The notes under the pieces: generated by a model
What the model saw: only the letters and a program-made list of their open reading frames with translations
Database searches by the model: none
Told to the model about the DNA's origin: nothing
Shown: piece after piece, positions 50,094-61,301 of the stretch
Position numbering within the stretch: position 1 is the first letter of the stretch
How the letters are laid out: each line of letters begins with the position of its first letter
Source of the DNA: Emiliania huxleyi CCMP1516
Lineage: Eukaryota; Haptophyta; Isochrysidales; Noelaerhabdaceae
Direction of reading: 5' to 3'
Assembly (NCBI RefSeq): GCF_000372725.1
Contig: NW_005199274.1
Span: 391,610-455,609, forward strand
DNA length: 64,000 bases
Program-made: the position numbers and the translations under genes

Positions 50094-51105
50094 TTAAGGA
50101 AGCTTGGCGTAGCTGCAACGGGCTCGTCTGGGATAACTCCTGACCGGGCGTGTGGGGGATTGTTGCAAAAGGAGGGTTACTTTCGGAGCCTGCAGGAGAT
50201 GGAAGTGGTGGGTTCGGGTACTGTGGGGTAGGGGAGGGTGGGTTCGGGTACTGTGGGGTAGGGGAGGGTGGGTTCGGGTACTGTGGGGTAGGGGGCCTGG
50301 CAGTCGAGCAACACTGCGCCCGTGCAGACTGCGGCGGCAGCCTTCGAGCCCGGCGCGTTCTGCGTCAGCCAGAGCGGGTCCAGCGCGCACGCCGCCGCCT
50401 GAGGCAGCGGCGGCCGGGCAGGGATTGGACCGGCAACAGCAGTCGCCTCTCCAGTGGGTGACTTCCTGCCCCACCAGGGCATCTCTCCCGCGGGCAACAC
50501 CCTCCTCTCGGGACGTCCCGGCGTGACGCCCTCCCTCGCGCCTGTAGCAGCCACGCCGAGCGGAGACCGCGCCGCGCCTCGGCCGGCCACGCCTCCTCCC
50601 CCTCGCTGTCGTCCGAGTCGGCCGCGCCGTCCGACACCTCGACCCTGTGGGCGACGGGCGCTTTGCCGAACTCGTGCTGCTGTTTGAGCGCGTGCCAGGT
50701 GAGGTGGCGCAGCAGCCGGTGGTCCACGCGGAGCGGCGTCCACCCGCCGTCGTAGTAGGCGCGCCACAGCCCGCGGAACTCGCTAAACGGCGGGTGGTCG
50801 CCGGGCCGCAGGCCAAGCCCCGATGGGTCGACGTCGACGCCAAAGTGCAGCCGGAGGCGACGCTGCCAGTTGGACAGGCTGGCCGCCTAGGCACGCGTCG
50901 GTAGACGCTGAGGGTTGCGGCTTGTGGAAAGAGTGCTCAGTTTGTGCGGGATCGCCTCTCGCATCGACCGGGACGCCGCGGCGGCGTGAGCCCAGTCGCT
51001 CGGCTCGTCCACGAAGGAGAGCACGAGCTGCAGCATGTCGTCATCGATAGAATCGAGGTGTAGCGAGCAGCCCTCCGAGCGCGCGGCGCACGCCGGTATT
51101 AACAT
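50094..51105 (-). CDS. F-box protein
   Basis: Exons 50956-51105, 50542-50886, 50297-50398 and 50094-50189 (693 nt, 230 residues, phases closed). After MLIPACAARSEGCSLH comes an F-box: LDSIDDDMLQLVLSFVDEPS, then DWAHAAAASRSMRE|AASLSNWQRRLRLHF, i.e. helix-helix-Trp as expected for Skp1 binding. The remainder (FRGLWRAYYDGGWTPLRVDH ... RRGLRSAWLLQ) may be the substrate side; no WD40, kelch or leucine-rich repeat is seen. It likely serves as the specificity subunit of an SCF ubiquitin ligase. All three donors are GC (GAG|GCGATC, CAG|GCGCGA, CAG|GCCCCC). On the minus strand AGAAAAAAGAAAG lies about 90 bp upstream of the ATG. Confidence 0.75.
50205..50295. repeat. Three ~30-bp tandem repeats forming most of an F-box gene intron
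   Basis: GGTGGGTTCGGGTACTGTGG followed by GGTAGGGGA is repeated three times, filling the intron between exons 50297-50398 and 50094-50189. Confidence 0.95.
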
Positions 51106-51319
51106 GCTGCTTAAGCTCTACTCGCAGCTGCGTCACGGCCAGGTACAAGAAGCCGCCCTGATGGAACCCGTCCGCCGCCGAATCCGTCCACCCTTTCTTT
51201 TTTCTTGATTTCTCGGCGAGCATGGCAGTTCTTCACCTTTCTACCTACCTACCTACCTCGGCGAAACCCCTCTCCCTGTTACCTCTTACCCCAACAACCA
51301 ACAACAACACCACCGTTCA

Positions 51320-52525
51320 TCATGAGCGTACGAAGTGCGTGTCCCTCCGCGCATCCTCTCCCGCATAATAACTCGCCGGGCCGGCCATCAGCTTCGTGAA
51401 GAGCTGCGGGTCCGTCTCTGCCCACCTCGAGATGGTGGCGGCTGCCGGGCCGGTCACGCCGAGACGCGCCAGGGCGGCGGTGGCGCGGCGCCAGTCGCCA
51501 TCGCCGCCGCCAGCCCCCATCTCTCCCCTCCCCGGGCAGGACTCATTCAAAGGGGCTGTCAGCCAGTCAGCCTTTTTGTGGTTGCCCCGCCACCTGCCCG
51601 TGTCGCCGAGGTGGTGGACGTAAGTGACCAGGCGGTGTCGGTTTTCCCGGCGGAACTGGCCGCCAAAGATCTTGTCGCTCGCTCCCGCGGTCCGGTAGTT
51701 GGACGGGTAGACGGGGCTCGTTCGATTGGCCATGTAGAGCTGGAAAAAGCCAAGATTGGTCACAAGCTACGAGGGACGGCGCCTGGTGGTGTGGTCTGGG
51801 ATGTGTCATGGCGAGTCGGACAATCTCGCGACTAGAGGCCTCACCCCACTGCCGGTCTGCGTGTCGGCGTGGTACTTCCCTGCGATCGCGTCCGCCGGCG
51901 TGCGGTACACGCAACGGTTGACGATTCCCAGCAGCTCGCGGTCAGACGTGGGGAGGTGGTGGTAGATGGTTGACCACACCTTTGGAATGGGGCGTGAGCA
52001 AAAGGTGCTGACGCCCGGTGCCCTAAATGCGGGTGTGCAGTAAGCAGCACACCTTTGCCGGGACACAGATGTCTGCGTCCAGCAGCAGCACATGCCCTCC
52101 GATGACCTTTAGGTCGGCATGCAACCTGCGCTGTACCTTGCGTGGACAGAAACAGGGGATTATTGCGATTGTGGGCCTTGATGACAGTTCCGAGCGTCAC
52201 GACCGCTCACCTCCTGGAGTGCCCGACCCTTGTTGAACGGGTCGCCATTCAGGTGCAGAGCCTCCGTGACATGGCACCGCGTGAGGCGAGACTGGGAGCA
52301 AACGCGCTGCGTTTCTCTGTCCATCGGGCTCGTGATGACTATCGTGTGGTTGACAAAGCCGCGGCTGCACTGTAGACTGACGGCGAGCGTGTCGCTCTGG
52401 TTCTCGCTGACGGTGACGCGCACCAAATGCACTGGAGTCGGCGTGGGGGAGAGAGCTGGGCGCGTGCGTCCCCGTACGCGGTGTGCCTCGAGAACAAGCA
52501 ACGCGAGCACGGCCCTGCGCAGCAT
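51320..52525 (-). CDS. Secreted/Golgi glycosyltransferase with DAD motif
   Basis: Exons 52211-52525, 52053-52136, 51845-51979 and 51320-51766 (981 nt, 326 residues, phases closed, all GT donors). The signal anchor is MLRRAVLALLVLEAHRVRG. VNHTIVITSPMDRETQRVCS and EALHLNGDPFNKGRALQE precede LKVIGGHVLLLDADICVP, whose Asp-Ala-Asp is a typical metal/nucleotide-sugar site. Then TSDRELLGIVNRCVYRTPAD, YRTAGASDKIFGGQFRRENR and VTYVHHLGDTGRWRGNHKK follow. It belongs to the nucleotide-diphospho-sugar transferase superfamily; the exact CAZy family and acceptor are unknown. It probably acts in the secretory pathway. The last ~60 residues after ESCPG could be intron-retained sequence. Confidence 0.75.
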
Positions 52526-54610
52526 CTGTAGGGGAGTAATGCCTTTTGACCTTTGAATAGTTGCGTTGGGGAGCGGAGAGGACGCGCGCAGACGAATCAC
52601 CGACGACCTCATGCGACATGCCCGCCGATTTCTTAACGAAATGGGTCCCCAAGGAGAAGCTCAAGCGCAGCGTCGACCACGCCTCCAACGCGCGAGCTCG
52701 CGCGGTGCATTGGGGGAACTGATCAATGCCGCCTCTGCGGGCCGAGCCCGCCCAGCGACATTGGGGGGGGTGCGGTAGGTAGACATTCTACCTCCCATCC
52801 AACCCACCGAAACCCGTGTGAATGGATCGTCCGTTACATTGGGTTTAGCGTCGCGTTCTCTCAGCGTGGTCTATGGTTTGCTAGACCCATGAGACCAGCC
52901 ACGCCGCGCCCTGGGTGAAATTCTCAAAAAGGTGCAGCACTTCTAGCCGACATCGACAAAAGTCCCTCTCTAGCCCCGCGGCGAGCGGCCCCGCCGGAGG
53001 CGAAGAAAATTTCGCCATCTAGCGCTCGCAACACATAGATTTGTGCATAAATCAACACCTCCAATCTTCGGGGGAGTGACGGATAAAGGCGTGCGAAAGA
53101 GCTAATGAATCCGAAAGCAGCGAATCCAAGTGATGGCCCGCCGCAGGCGAAGAAAATTTAGGGTTGGGGTTCCCCTATGCCAAAGAACTCTTATTAGAGG
53201 ATTTCGGCGGCCGGCGCGCCGAGGCACAGCGGTTCGCGCTGCCTGCTCGCGCTGGTTACACCGTTGCTGTGGCCGTCTTCGTCCGTATTGTACACCGAGC
53301 TGGCGCCACAGCAGAGTACAACAACGGCTCGGACTAGCTGCTCCACGGTACTACATCATCAGAGGGCCCGGCAAGGTCCACGGCGGAGCTGGCGGTGGTG
53401 GGAGTGGTGGTAGGAACGAAGGCGCACCTGTCGGCGATTCACCGCCGTTCGTTCCCGTCTCTCAAAGCTGGTTACACCGTCGATGCGCACATCGAGGCGC
53501 TCGTGGACGAGAGAGACGTCGCCTCCTCTTTCGTCCCGGGGCACTGTTCACGCCGGAAGGCCCCGTACACTGCCAAGTACATTAGCCTTCATCTCTCCTA
53601 CCGCCGGCCGGGAGTGCAGCCGCCACCAGTGAGATTGTCCTCGACGTTGGCACCTGCGAAGTAATGAACAACAGGCAGTGCGTCATATGGCGCTATGATA
53701 GCCCTGCGGTGGACGTCCTCGACGCAGACGAGGCGGAGCTCATCTGCGCGGCGCAGATCGCCGACTGTCTCTCCCTCCCTGCGCGAGTGGTTGCACCACC
53801 CTGGATGAGGCATCTGGGCTGGGGCAGGGCCGTTAGTAGAGGAGGGCGACTGAGGGCGCGAGGCCGCCAATCGTCAAAGTCTGCTGCGACTGACTGTCGG
53901 TCACTGACTGAGCAATGAGCAATCGCATCGGCGGTTTCACTCACGCTCACAATCGGGTTACATCCAGGTCTCTGTGCGGGATGTGCTGGGGGGCTGCCCC
54001 CCAGTCGATTGCCGCATAGTTCGTCGATGTAACCCTACCAGAAAGCTGTATTCACACCTACCCTTCCAAAAAAAGAAATGTCCCTGCTTTTGTCGAAGAT
54101 CCGGCGGGTTTATCGGAGCATCACCCCCCTCGGGCGCCTCCAGCCCTCCACCGCCGCCCTCAGCCACGCCGCGCTAGGACCGACGGAGACGTCAACTCCG
54201 CCGTCACATTGACAAGTCTTTGAGACGTTTCAGGGGTTGGGGTTTTTTTGTAACTCGTCATGCCATGGATGATCGACACTGACACCACTCTGCCGGGTGC
54301 GCACAATACACGGCTCTACGAAAGTCGCCACATCTCAACCCCAATGCGCGCTGCACATCCTCTGCGCGTTCATGCGAACACCCCCGCCTCCCTCCGGCTC
54401 GCTCAGAGACATGGCGCAAGAAGCGGCCCAAGAGCTCCGCTCGGCCGCGGCGATGGCCCACTGTACCCACGAATAGCCTCCATCAGGCAGCACAGCACAG
54501 CTCCTCCCCAGTTCGAGGACGACGGAGCCGGTCAGGGCTTTACTATCTTTGACGCGCCACCCACCGCCGCTCCAGGGAGCACCTGAGGTAGTGTCGGGGG
54601 GCGGGCCAGG
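52526..54610. other. Intergenic, possible DUF493-like fragment
   Basis: 2.1 kb. GAAGAAAATTT words recur (53001, 53150). At 53395-53664 (+) a frame contains FPSLKAGYTVDAHIEALVDE ... APYTAKYISLHLSYRR, distantly reminiscent of DUF493 (YbeD-like) proteins, but no start or exon structure is visible. The remainder shows nothing recognisable. Confidence 0.4.
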
Positions 54611-56993
54611 TCAAACGGAGCAGCGAAGCAGGGGGGTGATGCGCGAGAGAGCGATGCGCGAACGGCGGTAGGGGAGAGGTCGCACCGAGCCGCTGCTCGA
54701 TGCCGCCTTCGCTGCTGCCTTGGCCTTGGACTCGGCCGACTTGAGCACCTTGGCCGCCTCGCCCTCCGCCTTTTTGCTGAGCGCCGTCGCCTGCTTTTCC
54801 GCCTCGGCCGTCACCTTGGCCGCCTTGGCCGCCGCGTCCGCCTCGATCTTGGCTGCCTGCTCGCCCGCCTTTGCGGCGCTCGCCTCGGCCTTCTCTAGAT
54901 CGCCCGCAGTCTGTGCCGCCAGGACGGAGGCGTTCAGCGGAAGGAGTGGGTGGGTGAGGGCGGCGAGAGGGGCGGCGAGAGGCTGGTATGTCGGCGGCGA
55001 GATGGCGGCGAGGGCGGCGGTGGGTTGACCGGCGCGGGGGGGGGGGGGGAGCGGTGCGGCGCGCCTTGTCGACTGCCTTTGCCGCCTTGTCCGCCTTCTT
55101 GGTGGCCCTCGCCGCGTCGTCCTTGAGGCGCTTGACCTACGGGGGCACGCGGCGGACCTGTCTTGGACCTGTCCAGGGCACATCCTTGGATCTCGCCCTG
55201 GCGCAGGGCACCTCGTCCTTCAGCTCGCCTCGCGTGCCAAAGTTGAGGAAGAATGTCTTGTCGTACTCGGCCTGGGGCGCGGTGTGGGGTGGGGGGGAGG
55301 GGCGAGGTGTGGGGTGGGGGGTGAGATCTTGTCGGACGCACGAGCACAACACCGGCTGCGATCTCGGCGGGCGGATCGGCGGACGCGCGGCGTCTGCCGT
55401 GGGAAGAGCGGGGGCGCAGAGGAGGGGCGGGGTGGCGCGGCAAACGGCGCCTGCGTCGCGGCGCCGCGCTGCTCGAGCGACGCGATCTCCGACCGCAAGC
55501 TGCTCAGCTCCGACTTTGCACCGCTCGCCTCGCGCCGCGCGGCAGACGCGACGCCCTCGGCCTGCGACCGGATCGCAGACGCCTGCGGCCGCGATGCGCA
55601 CCGGGGACGGGCTGAGCACACCCGTCCCGACGAGTCTCCTCGGCCGAAGCTCGTGGGGAGGGGGCGCCACCTTGCTGGCCGCCTCCGAGGTCAGCGCGCC
55701 CGCCTCGGCCTTGGCCGCCGAGGTGAGCTGCCGGCCGGCGGCGGAGGCGTCGGCGACAACCTGCTCCGACTCGGCCTTTGCGGACGCGAGAATGCGCTGC
55801 ACCTCCTCCGACGCGCCGTCGCCGCTCGCCGCAGCCGCCGCCCGCAGCTCCTCCTCGCGCGCCGCCCGCTGCTTCGCCGCCGCAGCCTTGGCCTCCTCTG
55901 CCGCCTTTGCCTGCGGGGCGGGGCGCGAGGGAAGGCCGAGGTGAGGAGATGGGGGAGGCGAGACGTCGCCCTCGGCGGCCGCCGCCTTGTCCGCCGCCGC
56001 CCGCTGCGCAGCCGCGTCCTTCACCGCCTTTGCCTCCTCCGCCTCCTTCGCCTTTGCTTTGACGGCGGCCGCCTTGGCCGCCGCGTCGTCGGCCGCCTTG
56101 TCGGCCGCTGGCGGCGGCTTCATCTCTGGCGCGTCGGGCAGCTTGAGGTCGGGCATGGCGGGCATCGAAAAGGAGGGCACCTTGAAGTCCGTGCTGGGCA
56201 TCGCAGGGACCTTCAGGTCCGGCACCTTGAAGTCCGTGCTGGGCATCGCAGGGACCTTCAGGTCCGGCACCTTGAAGTCCGTGCTGGGCATCGCAGGGAC
56301 CTTCAGGTCCGGCACCTTGAAGTCCGGCACTTTAAAGTCCGTGCTCGGCATCGCAGGGACCTTGAAATCGGGCACCTTGAAGTCCGTGCTGGGCATGCTG
56401 AACGAGGGCGCCGCCGGCGTGGCGGGGGCGGCTGCCGGCGCCTTCTGGCTCATCGGCGTCTGCTTCTCGGGAGGCGACGCCTTGCGCAGCTGCTGCTCCT
56501 GCCGGAATTTCTCATCGGCTGCTCGCTCGGCGGCCTCGCGCTCGGCTCGCAGAGCCGCGACGCGCGCCGCCTCGCCGCTTCCCGTCTCCACCTTGCTCCT
56601 TTCCTCCAGAAGCGATCCCAGGTCGAGCGATTTTCCGTCTGCCGTCTTGAGCGCCGGCGCCGCAGCGTCCGTCTGCGCCCGCATCTTGGCCTGCTCCTCG
56701 GGATCCTTGGCCACCTCGTTCTGCAGCTGGCCATAGTCGCGAACCTTGTAACCCGTAAACTCTTTGCCGCCGGGGATGAGCCCAGCAATCAGCTCGCCGC
56801 TGAGCTGGATCGGGAGGTGCGACGTCGACACCTCTGCAGGAAATACGTTGGCCGCAGCTGCGGTGGTGTAGGATCCGGTCGGATGACTGACTGCTGCATA
56901 GCGCACGAAGGCTGAAGGCGGAGCGTTCACAGGCAGCGTGTTCGTCTGCACGGGCAGCAGGCCCAGCGCCGAGCTGAAGATTGAGCTCGCCAT
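54611..56993 (-). CDS. Ala/Lys-rich coiled-coil protein with FKVP repeats
   Basis: Exons 55671-56993, 55451-55582, 55212-55271, 55065-55136 and 54611-54910 (1887 nt, 628 residues, phases closed; donors GT, GC, GT, GC). The start MASSIFSSALGLLPVQTNTL looks like an organelle-targeting leader. Residues about 200-280 hold five repeats of PAMPSTDFKVPDLKV, which may form regular amphipathic turns. Long Ala/Lys/Glu coiled-coil stretches then alternate with KTFFLNFGTRGELKDE. The C-terminus is rich in Ala and Lys (KIEADAAAKAAKVTAEAEKQ). The composition is like lipid-coat, LEA or plastid-structural proteins; no enzyme motif is seen. The function is unknown. An upstream in-frame ATG at 57113 would add a 40-residue basic leader. 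Confidence 0.7.
56165..56399 (-). repeat. 45-bp coding repeats (PAMPSTDFKVPDLKV)
   Basis: About five units, 45-60 bp each, of CCTTGAAGTCCGTGCTGGGC-type sequence. Two or three are identical, indicating recent expansion. Confidence 0.9.
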
Positions 56994-57113
56994 TGCCGAA
57001 GCAGCAATTGCCCTGGAGACCTCGCGGCGGCCTGGGCGAACGACCGAACCATGCAGCGAACCAAGGGGATGCGTCCAGAGCGAACTCCGAAACGGAACGA
57101 ACCGCGAGTTCAC

Positions 57114-57638
57114 CGAACCAGTTCATGAACCAGTTCGCCAGTTCGCCCGCGAACGTCAAAGGCTGTGTCGCGGCTGTGGAGCATGCTGCTCTTGATGTCC
57201 CTGGCTGCCTCTCTCTCTGCTCTCCGCCTGCGCGATGCGACTCTACCTCTAGAGAGTCGCGCTGGCCTATACATGTATAGTTACTAGTCTTTCGAGGAAG
57301 AACGTGTTCTCATTTTGAGAGAGAAGAGTCAAGAGAGGAGAGAGCGTGGTAGAGATTGGTGTGTTGTGACCTTTCGATACACGATAGGTCAGGATCCACC
57401 GGAGCTGTTGGTTGGTTCAATTCAGTTCTTTCTTTTCTTTGCCACGCACAGAGGCTAACAAAACCCTGTCTGCACGTCTCGCGCGCGCGTGAACAGGGCA
57501 ACTACAGTCTGCAGGGGCGTAGCGCGAGATGACTGCTGATGTGATTGCAAAAAGAATTTACTTCGTAGCGTGCCGTTGTCATCTCCGCCGAGTGCGTATC
57601 CTATGCGAGAGAGATCCCCTGTGCCCTGTGCCCAGCCC
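57114..57638. other. Intergenic
   Basis: No gene. A CTTTCTTTTCTTTG run (57426-57439; A-rich on the minus strand) lies upstream of the Ala-rich gene. AAAAAGAATTT is at 57549-57559. Confidence 0.5.
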
Positions 57639-58511
57639 CTGAGGGAGGGTGTAGAGGATGTAGAGTGTAGAGCACTGTAGAGCTGTAGAGATGTAGAGCG
57701 CTGTAGAGCGCTGTAGAGCTGTAGAGCTCTACATCCGCCGCGTGACGAGGCGGGTGCGTTGTAGAGCGATGTAGAGGCGCTCTACAACGTGAAATCTCTA
57801 CAACAAACTCTACATCAAAAGCGGCGAACGAGGCACGGTCGCTCTCCGACATGAGGCGCGTTGCACTTGCCAGTGCTGCCCTGGCCTTCTGTCTGCCCGC
57901 CCAATGGGTGGCAGGTGCCTCTGCTGCTGTGGCATGCCTCACGGCTGCGACTGGCCGGCGCCTCGGCGCGTCAGCTCGGCTCGGCGTAGCGATAGTGGCC
58001 AGCGCAACTCGCCTGGACTCAACGCTCAGCCAGGAGCTCCCGCACGCGCTGGCGCGAGGCATAGCGCATGCAACGCGCAGCAATGCTCGCCTCGCCTCGC
58101 GCAAATGCGACCGTCCTTGCAGCCGACAGTCCACCGCCTGCTACAGAAGCACTGCGACGAATGCGGCACCGGCGACGCATGGCAGGCTGGTCATGACGCA
58201 GTTATAGGGTGTTGTGTGCCGTCAGAGTGACTCTCTGTGTGTCAGGGATAGTCAGGGCCGTCCATCAGAGCTCCAGTAAGCTCGGAGACACCCCATTAGT
58301 GCGACTCGACCTCTTTGAGTCACTGCCTTCCCGGCGGTTTGGCTGTAGAGCCTCTACAACAAACTCTACAACAAAATCGCGCTCTACATCGCTCTACAAC
58401 GCACCCGCCTCGTCACGCGGCGGATGTAGAGCTCTACAGCTCTACAGCGCTCTACATCTCTACAGCTCTACAGCGCTCTACACTCTACATCCTCTACACC
58501 CTCCCTCAGCC
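57639..58511. mobile_element. 873-bp inverted-repeat element, copy 2
   Basis: Same length as, and near-identical to, 30710-31582 in the opposite orientation. Begins CTGAGGGAGGGTGTAGAGGA and ends ...CCCTCCCTCAG. Flanked by the perfect 8-bp direct repeat CCCAGCCC (57631-57638 and 58512-58519). The internal MRRVALASAALAFC frame is longer here (57851-58207, 118 codons). No transposase. The flanks are not recognised as coding. Confidence 0.95.
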
Positions 58512-58628
58512 CAGCCCTCTCCGCGCCGAGATGCGCCCTCCCCCCTCGCTGACGTGTCTGTCACTCTGTCTTCGACCCAGCCCTGCTTGGGATGTCCGTG
58601 TTATTTATAAATAAACATCAGTTTGCAT

Positions 58629-58683
58629 GGGCTCCAGGCCCCAAATGACGTGTGAGTGTTAGAGTTGTTTGGTGTTGAAAATC
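58629..58683 (+). repeat. 55-bp repeat, second copy
   Basis: Matches 46431-46485 with one substitution. It lies about 360 bp upstream of the K+ channel start. Confidence 0.9.
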
Positions 58684-58818
58684 TCTCTCAGAGGCTATGT
58701 CTCTTGTTTTGCCAACAACATCCAAAACAGATTTCCCAAATCACCAAAAAGAATTTCACACGGTAATAATTGCATCGTTGGACACAGAGGCTATGTCTCT
58801 TTTTTGCCGACACATCCC

Positions 58819-58911
58819 GCGCCACAAGGACCCCAGGAATTGCGACTCGCCGCTTTCCTCCCGCTGTGATTCTGTGTGAGCTCTGTGTCTTGATTTGCCA
58901 ACAATATACCT
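58819..58911 (+). repeat. Dispersed repeat family A, partial copy 3
   Basis: From CGCCACAAGGACCCCAGGAA to TTTGCCAACAATATACC; direct relative to copy 1. Another short piece (TGTCTCTTGTTTTGCCAACA) is at 58697-58721. Confidence 0.85.
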
Positions 58912-59044
58912 ACACGCAAAACAGCATCCCCAAAACACCAAAAAGAATTGCGGTTGCCAAAGAATTTCACCCTCGCGGAATTGCTTCGTCGGACGTACGA
59001 GTTACGGGCGTAGGACGCTGCGCGATAGATCAACTCATCCGGGA

Positions 59045-59815
59045 ATGGCGAACCTCCAAAGCCTCCTCTTCGTCGCCCTCTTCTTTGCCTCCGGCGTTGC
59101 GGTCTACGGCGCGTGCGAGGGCTGGTCACCGCTCTCCGCCTGCTACTTCATGGTGATCACGTCCACCACCGTCGGGTATGGTGATATGGCACCCGCCAGC
59201 CCCGCTGGCCGCCTGTACACATGCGCCTCCGCGCTCCTCGGCACCACGGTGATATTCAACGCCCTGCAGCCGGCCGTCGAGGCCGCCCTCACGCGTCTGC
59301 GCGCGGCGCTGGTGCCAGCGGTGGCTCTCAACATTGACACAGCCGACCCGCGGCTCTCACTCCGTGAGGTGAATCGGCGGATCAGCTACGGTCGGCGCCA
59401 CCTGCGGGCCGCTCTCGGGCCGTTGCTGATCTTTGTCGTGGGGGTCGCCAACGCCCTGCTCTTTCTCGGGCTCGGCGCCATCGACGCCGTGTACTATGCC
59501 GTCGTGACGATGACAACGATTGGGTACGGCGACATCGCCCCTCCTCCCACGCCACTCGCCAAGCTCGCCGCTATCGTCTGGATCCCGCTGGCCGTCGTGG
59601 CGCTGGCGGATGGGGTGAATGAGTGGCTCGCGATCCGCACGCGAAAGCGCATAAGGGAACACTGCGACGCGGACGACACGGCGACCGATGACGATGGAAA
59701 GCCGATTGGGGAGGCGGAGTTCCTACGGCGCGTGCTGCACCGCGAGGGGCTCGTGGACGACGACACGCTGGCCTCGATCGCCCGAAAGTTCGCTGCGGTG
59801 AAGAAGGAGCAATGA
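59045..59815 (+). CDS. Two-pore-domain potassium channel
   Basis: One exon, 256 residues, starting MANLQSLLFVALFFASGVAV (transmembrane segment 1). The first pore has the selectivity filter TTVGYGD (CYFMVITSTTVGYGDMAPAS), with a second helix LYTCASALLGTTVIFNAL. After a linker, a third helix LLIFVVGVANALLFLGLG, the second pore with TTIGYGD, and a fourth helix AAIVWIPLAVVALADG follow. This is the M1-P1-M2-M3-P2-M4 layout of TPK/K2P channels. The C-terminus contains DADDTATDDDGKPIGEAEF, which resembles a single EF-hand loop as in plant TPK channels. It should pass K+ across the plasma or vacuolar membrane, possibly gated by Ca2+. The upstream region carries AAAAAGAATT words and repeats. Confidence 0.93.
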   Translation: MANLQSLLFVALFFASGVAVYGACEGWSPLSACYFMVITSTTVGYGDMAPASPAGRLYTCASALLGTTVIFNALQPAVEAALTRLRAALVPAVALNIDTADPRLSLREVNRRISYGRRHLRAALGPLLIFVVGVANALLFLGLGAIDAVYYAVVTMTTIGYGDIAPPPTPLAKLAAIVWIPLAVVALADGVNEWLAIRTRKRIREHCDADDTATDDDGKPIGEAEFLRRVLHREGLVDDDTLASIARKFAAVKKEQ

Positions 59816-61301
59816 AAGGAAGAGAGGAGAGGGTAGAGAGTCTCTGTAGCAAGATGGACAGTAGCGAATCCAGTAGCGTTCAATTCTCAATGTTTTTTCA
59901 TTGAGTACAAGCTACAGCCGACTACGGCGCTCATGCTTAGAGAATATACAGTTGTCATGGCGCAGAGGCGAGGACGCCGAGGACGACGACGACGACTGGG
60001 CTGGCCGGGCTGGCGAGGACGAAGACGCGGCGCGAAAAGGCGGCGAAGGCGGCGAAGGGAGGCGGCGATGACGAGGAGACAGCAGTGAGAGACACCTCTG
60101 CACCCGCTTGACCGCTGCATGGCGCAAGCCACTCGTAAGAAGCAAGAGCCGTGACCCAAGCAGGTGGCTCGGGACGAGTGAAGTGTGATATGCGCGGAGT
60201 ACGAGAGGTGGCCCCAGAGACGCTCGAGAGAGCGATAGGCTCAAGCCTCGCGAGGCTAGCTCGAGGTCTCGCTCCCGACTATCTCATTGTTTTGACTCTA
60301 GTTCTCGCTTCTCGGCGCTCTGGCACAGAGCTAGGTCAGCGCCCCGGCAAGCCGTAAAGGGTGTGGAAGCTGGGTTGACGGAAAATGAGGGACGCGACCC
60401 ACTTCGCCACAGACGGTCCCGCGCCTCGCCGCTATGACGGCCACACGGCCGCAGCTCGTGTGCGTGTGGCCGTCTTTGTCCGGAGTGAATACTCCAACGC
60501 CTCGTCGGTGACGGTGTCCCTCAACCTGCGCCGCGCTCGGCGAACCTCGACAGCGCTTTCGGTGGCATGCAGCTCTTTGCGCCTGAAGCCTGGAGAGCAG
60601 CTCCTCTGCTGCTCACACACTCTGCACAGTTGACACAGCCTACTGTGCGGCTGCCACAGCTGTGACAGCGATGGGCTCGCCCTCACTGGCCCTCAGTCAC
60701 TTGTGCTGCGGCTTGTGTGAGCGACACTGCTCGGCGACTGCCGGCACACTGTGAGACCATGGGTGTGAGGTTAAACCACGCTACCAGCGCTTGGTCACAT
60801 GGGCCCCGAGGTCAGGTCCATCTACTCTGTTGATGACAAGACTTGTCTACCGGCTGGAGCCGAGCAGGAGGGCCCAGCGCACAACCCCTTGGTCAACTCA
60901 CCCTCCACACCCCGTATTTCCACACCGGCGTGCACGGTGTTCAGTGCGCTGGCCGCTGGCGCGTGGCGGTGCGGGTAGCGGTAAGCGGTATGGCCATAGA
61001 ATTAAGAAGCAAGAGCGGTTCGAACGGTGTGAAAAATGCTGCGACACAATCATAGACAGGGTACCTTACGTTACTACACGGCAGTCTCTACGGCTCTGTT
61101 CGTTCGAGCTTCCCGGAGCTACACGCTCTGGCTCCGCCGGACGGGAAAGCGCGAGCTACTCGGCATGGGCAATGCTGTGGCGCAGCTTGCGCAGCCAGCG
61201 CGCGTGCGACTGCATGAGCGACTGAACGCGCTCGCGCTGGCCGAGCCACGCGGCGGCGCCGGCGGTGTTGACTGCTGCCCGCGGCTGCGCCGCCGGCAGC
61301 C
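59816..61301. other. Intergenic, no gene seen
   Basis: Convergent spacer between the K+ channel (+) and the coiled-coil gene (-). 59955-60060 is GA-rich with ACGACGACGA runs. No coding or RNA gene recognised. Confidence 0.5.

Noticed and set aside
57851-58207. 118-codon ORF inside the 873-bp element as a transposition protein
   Set aside because: It is short, lacks any DDE or other transposase motif and is truncated in the other copy. It may be chance.
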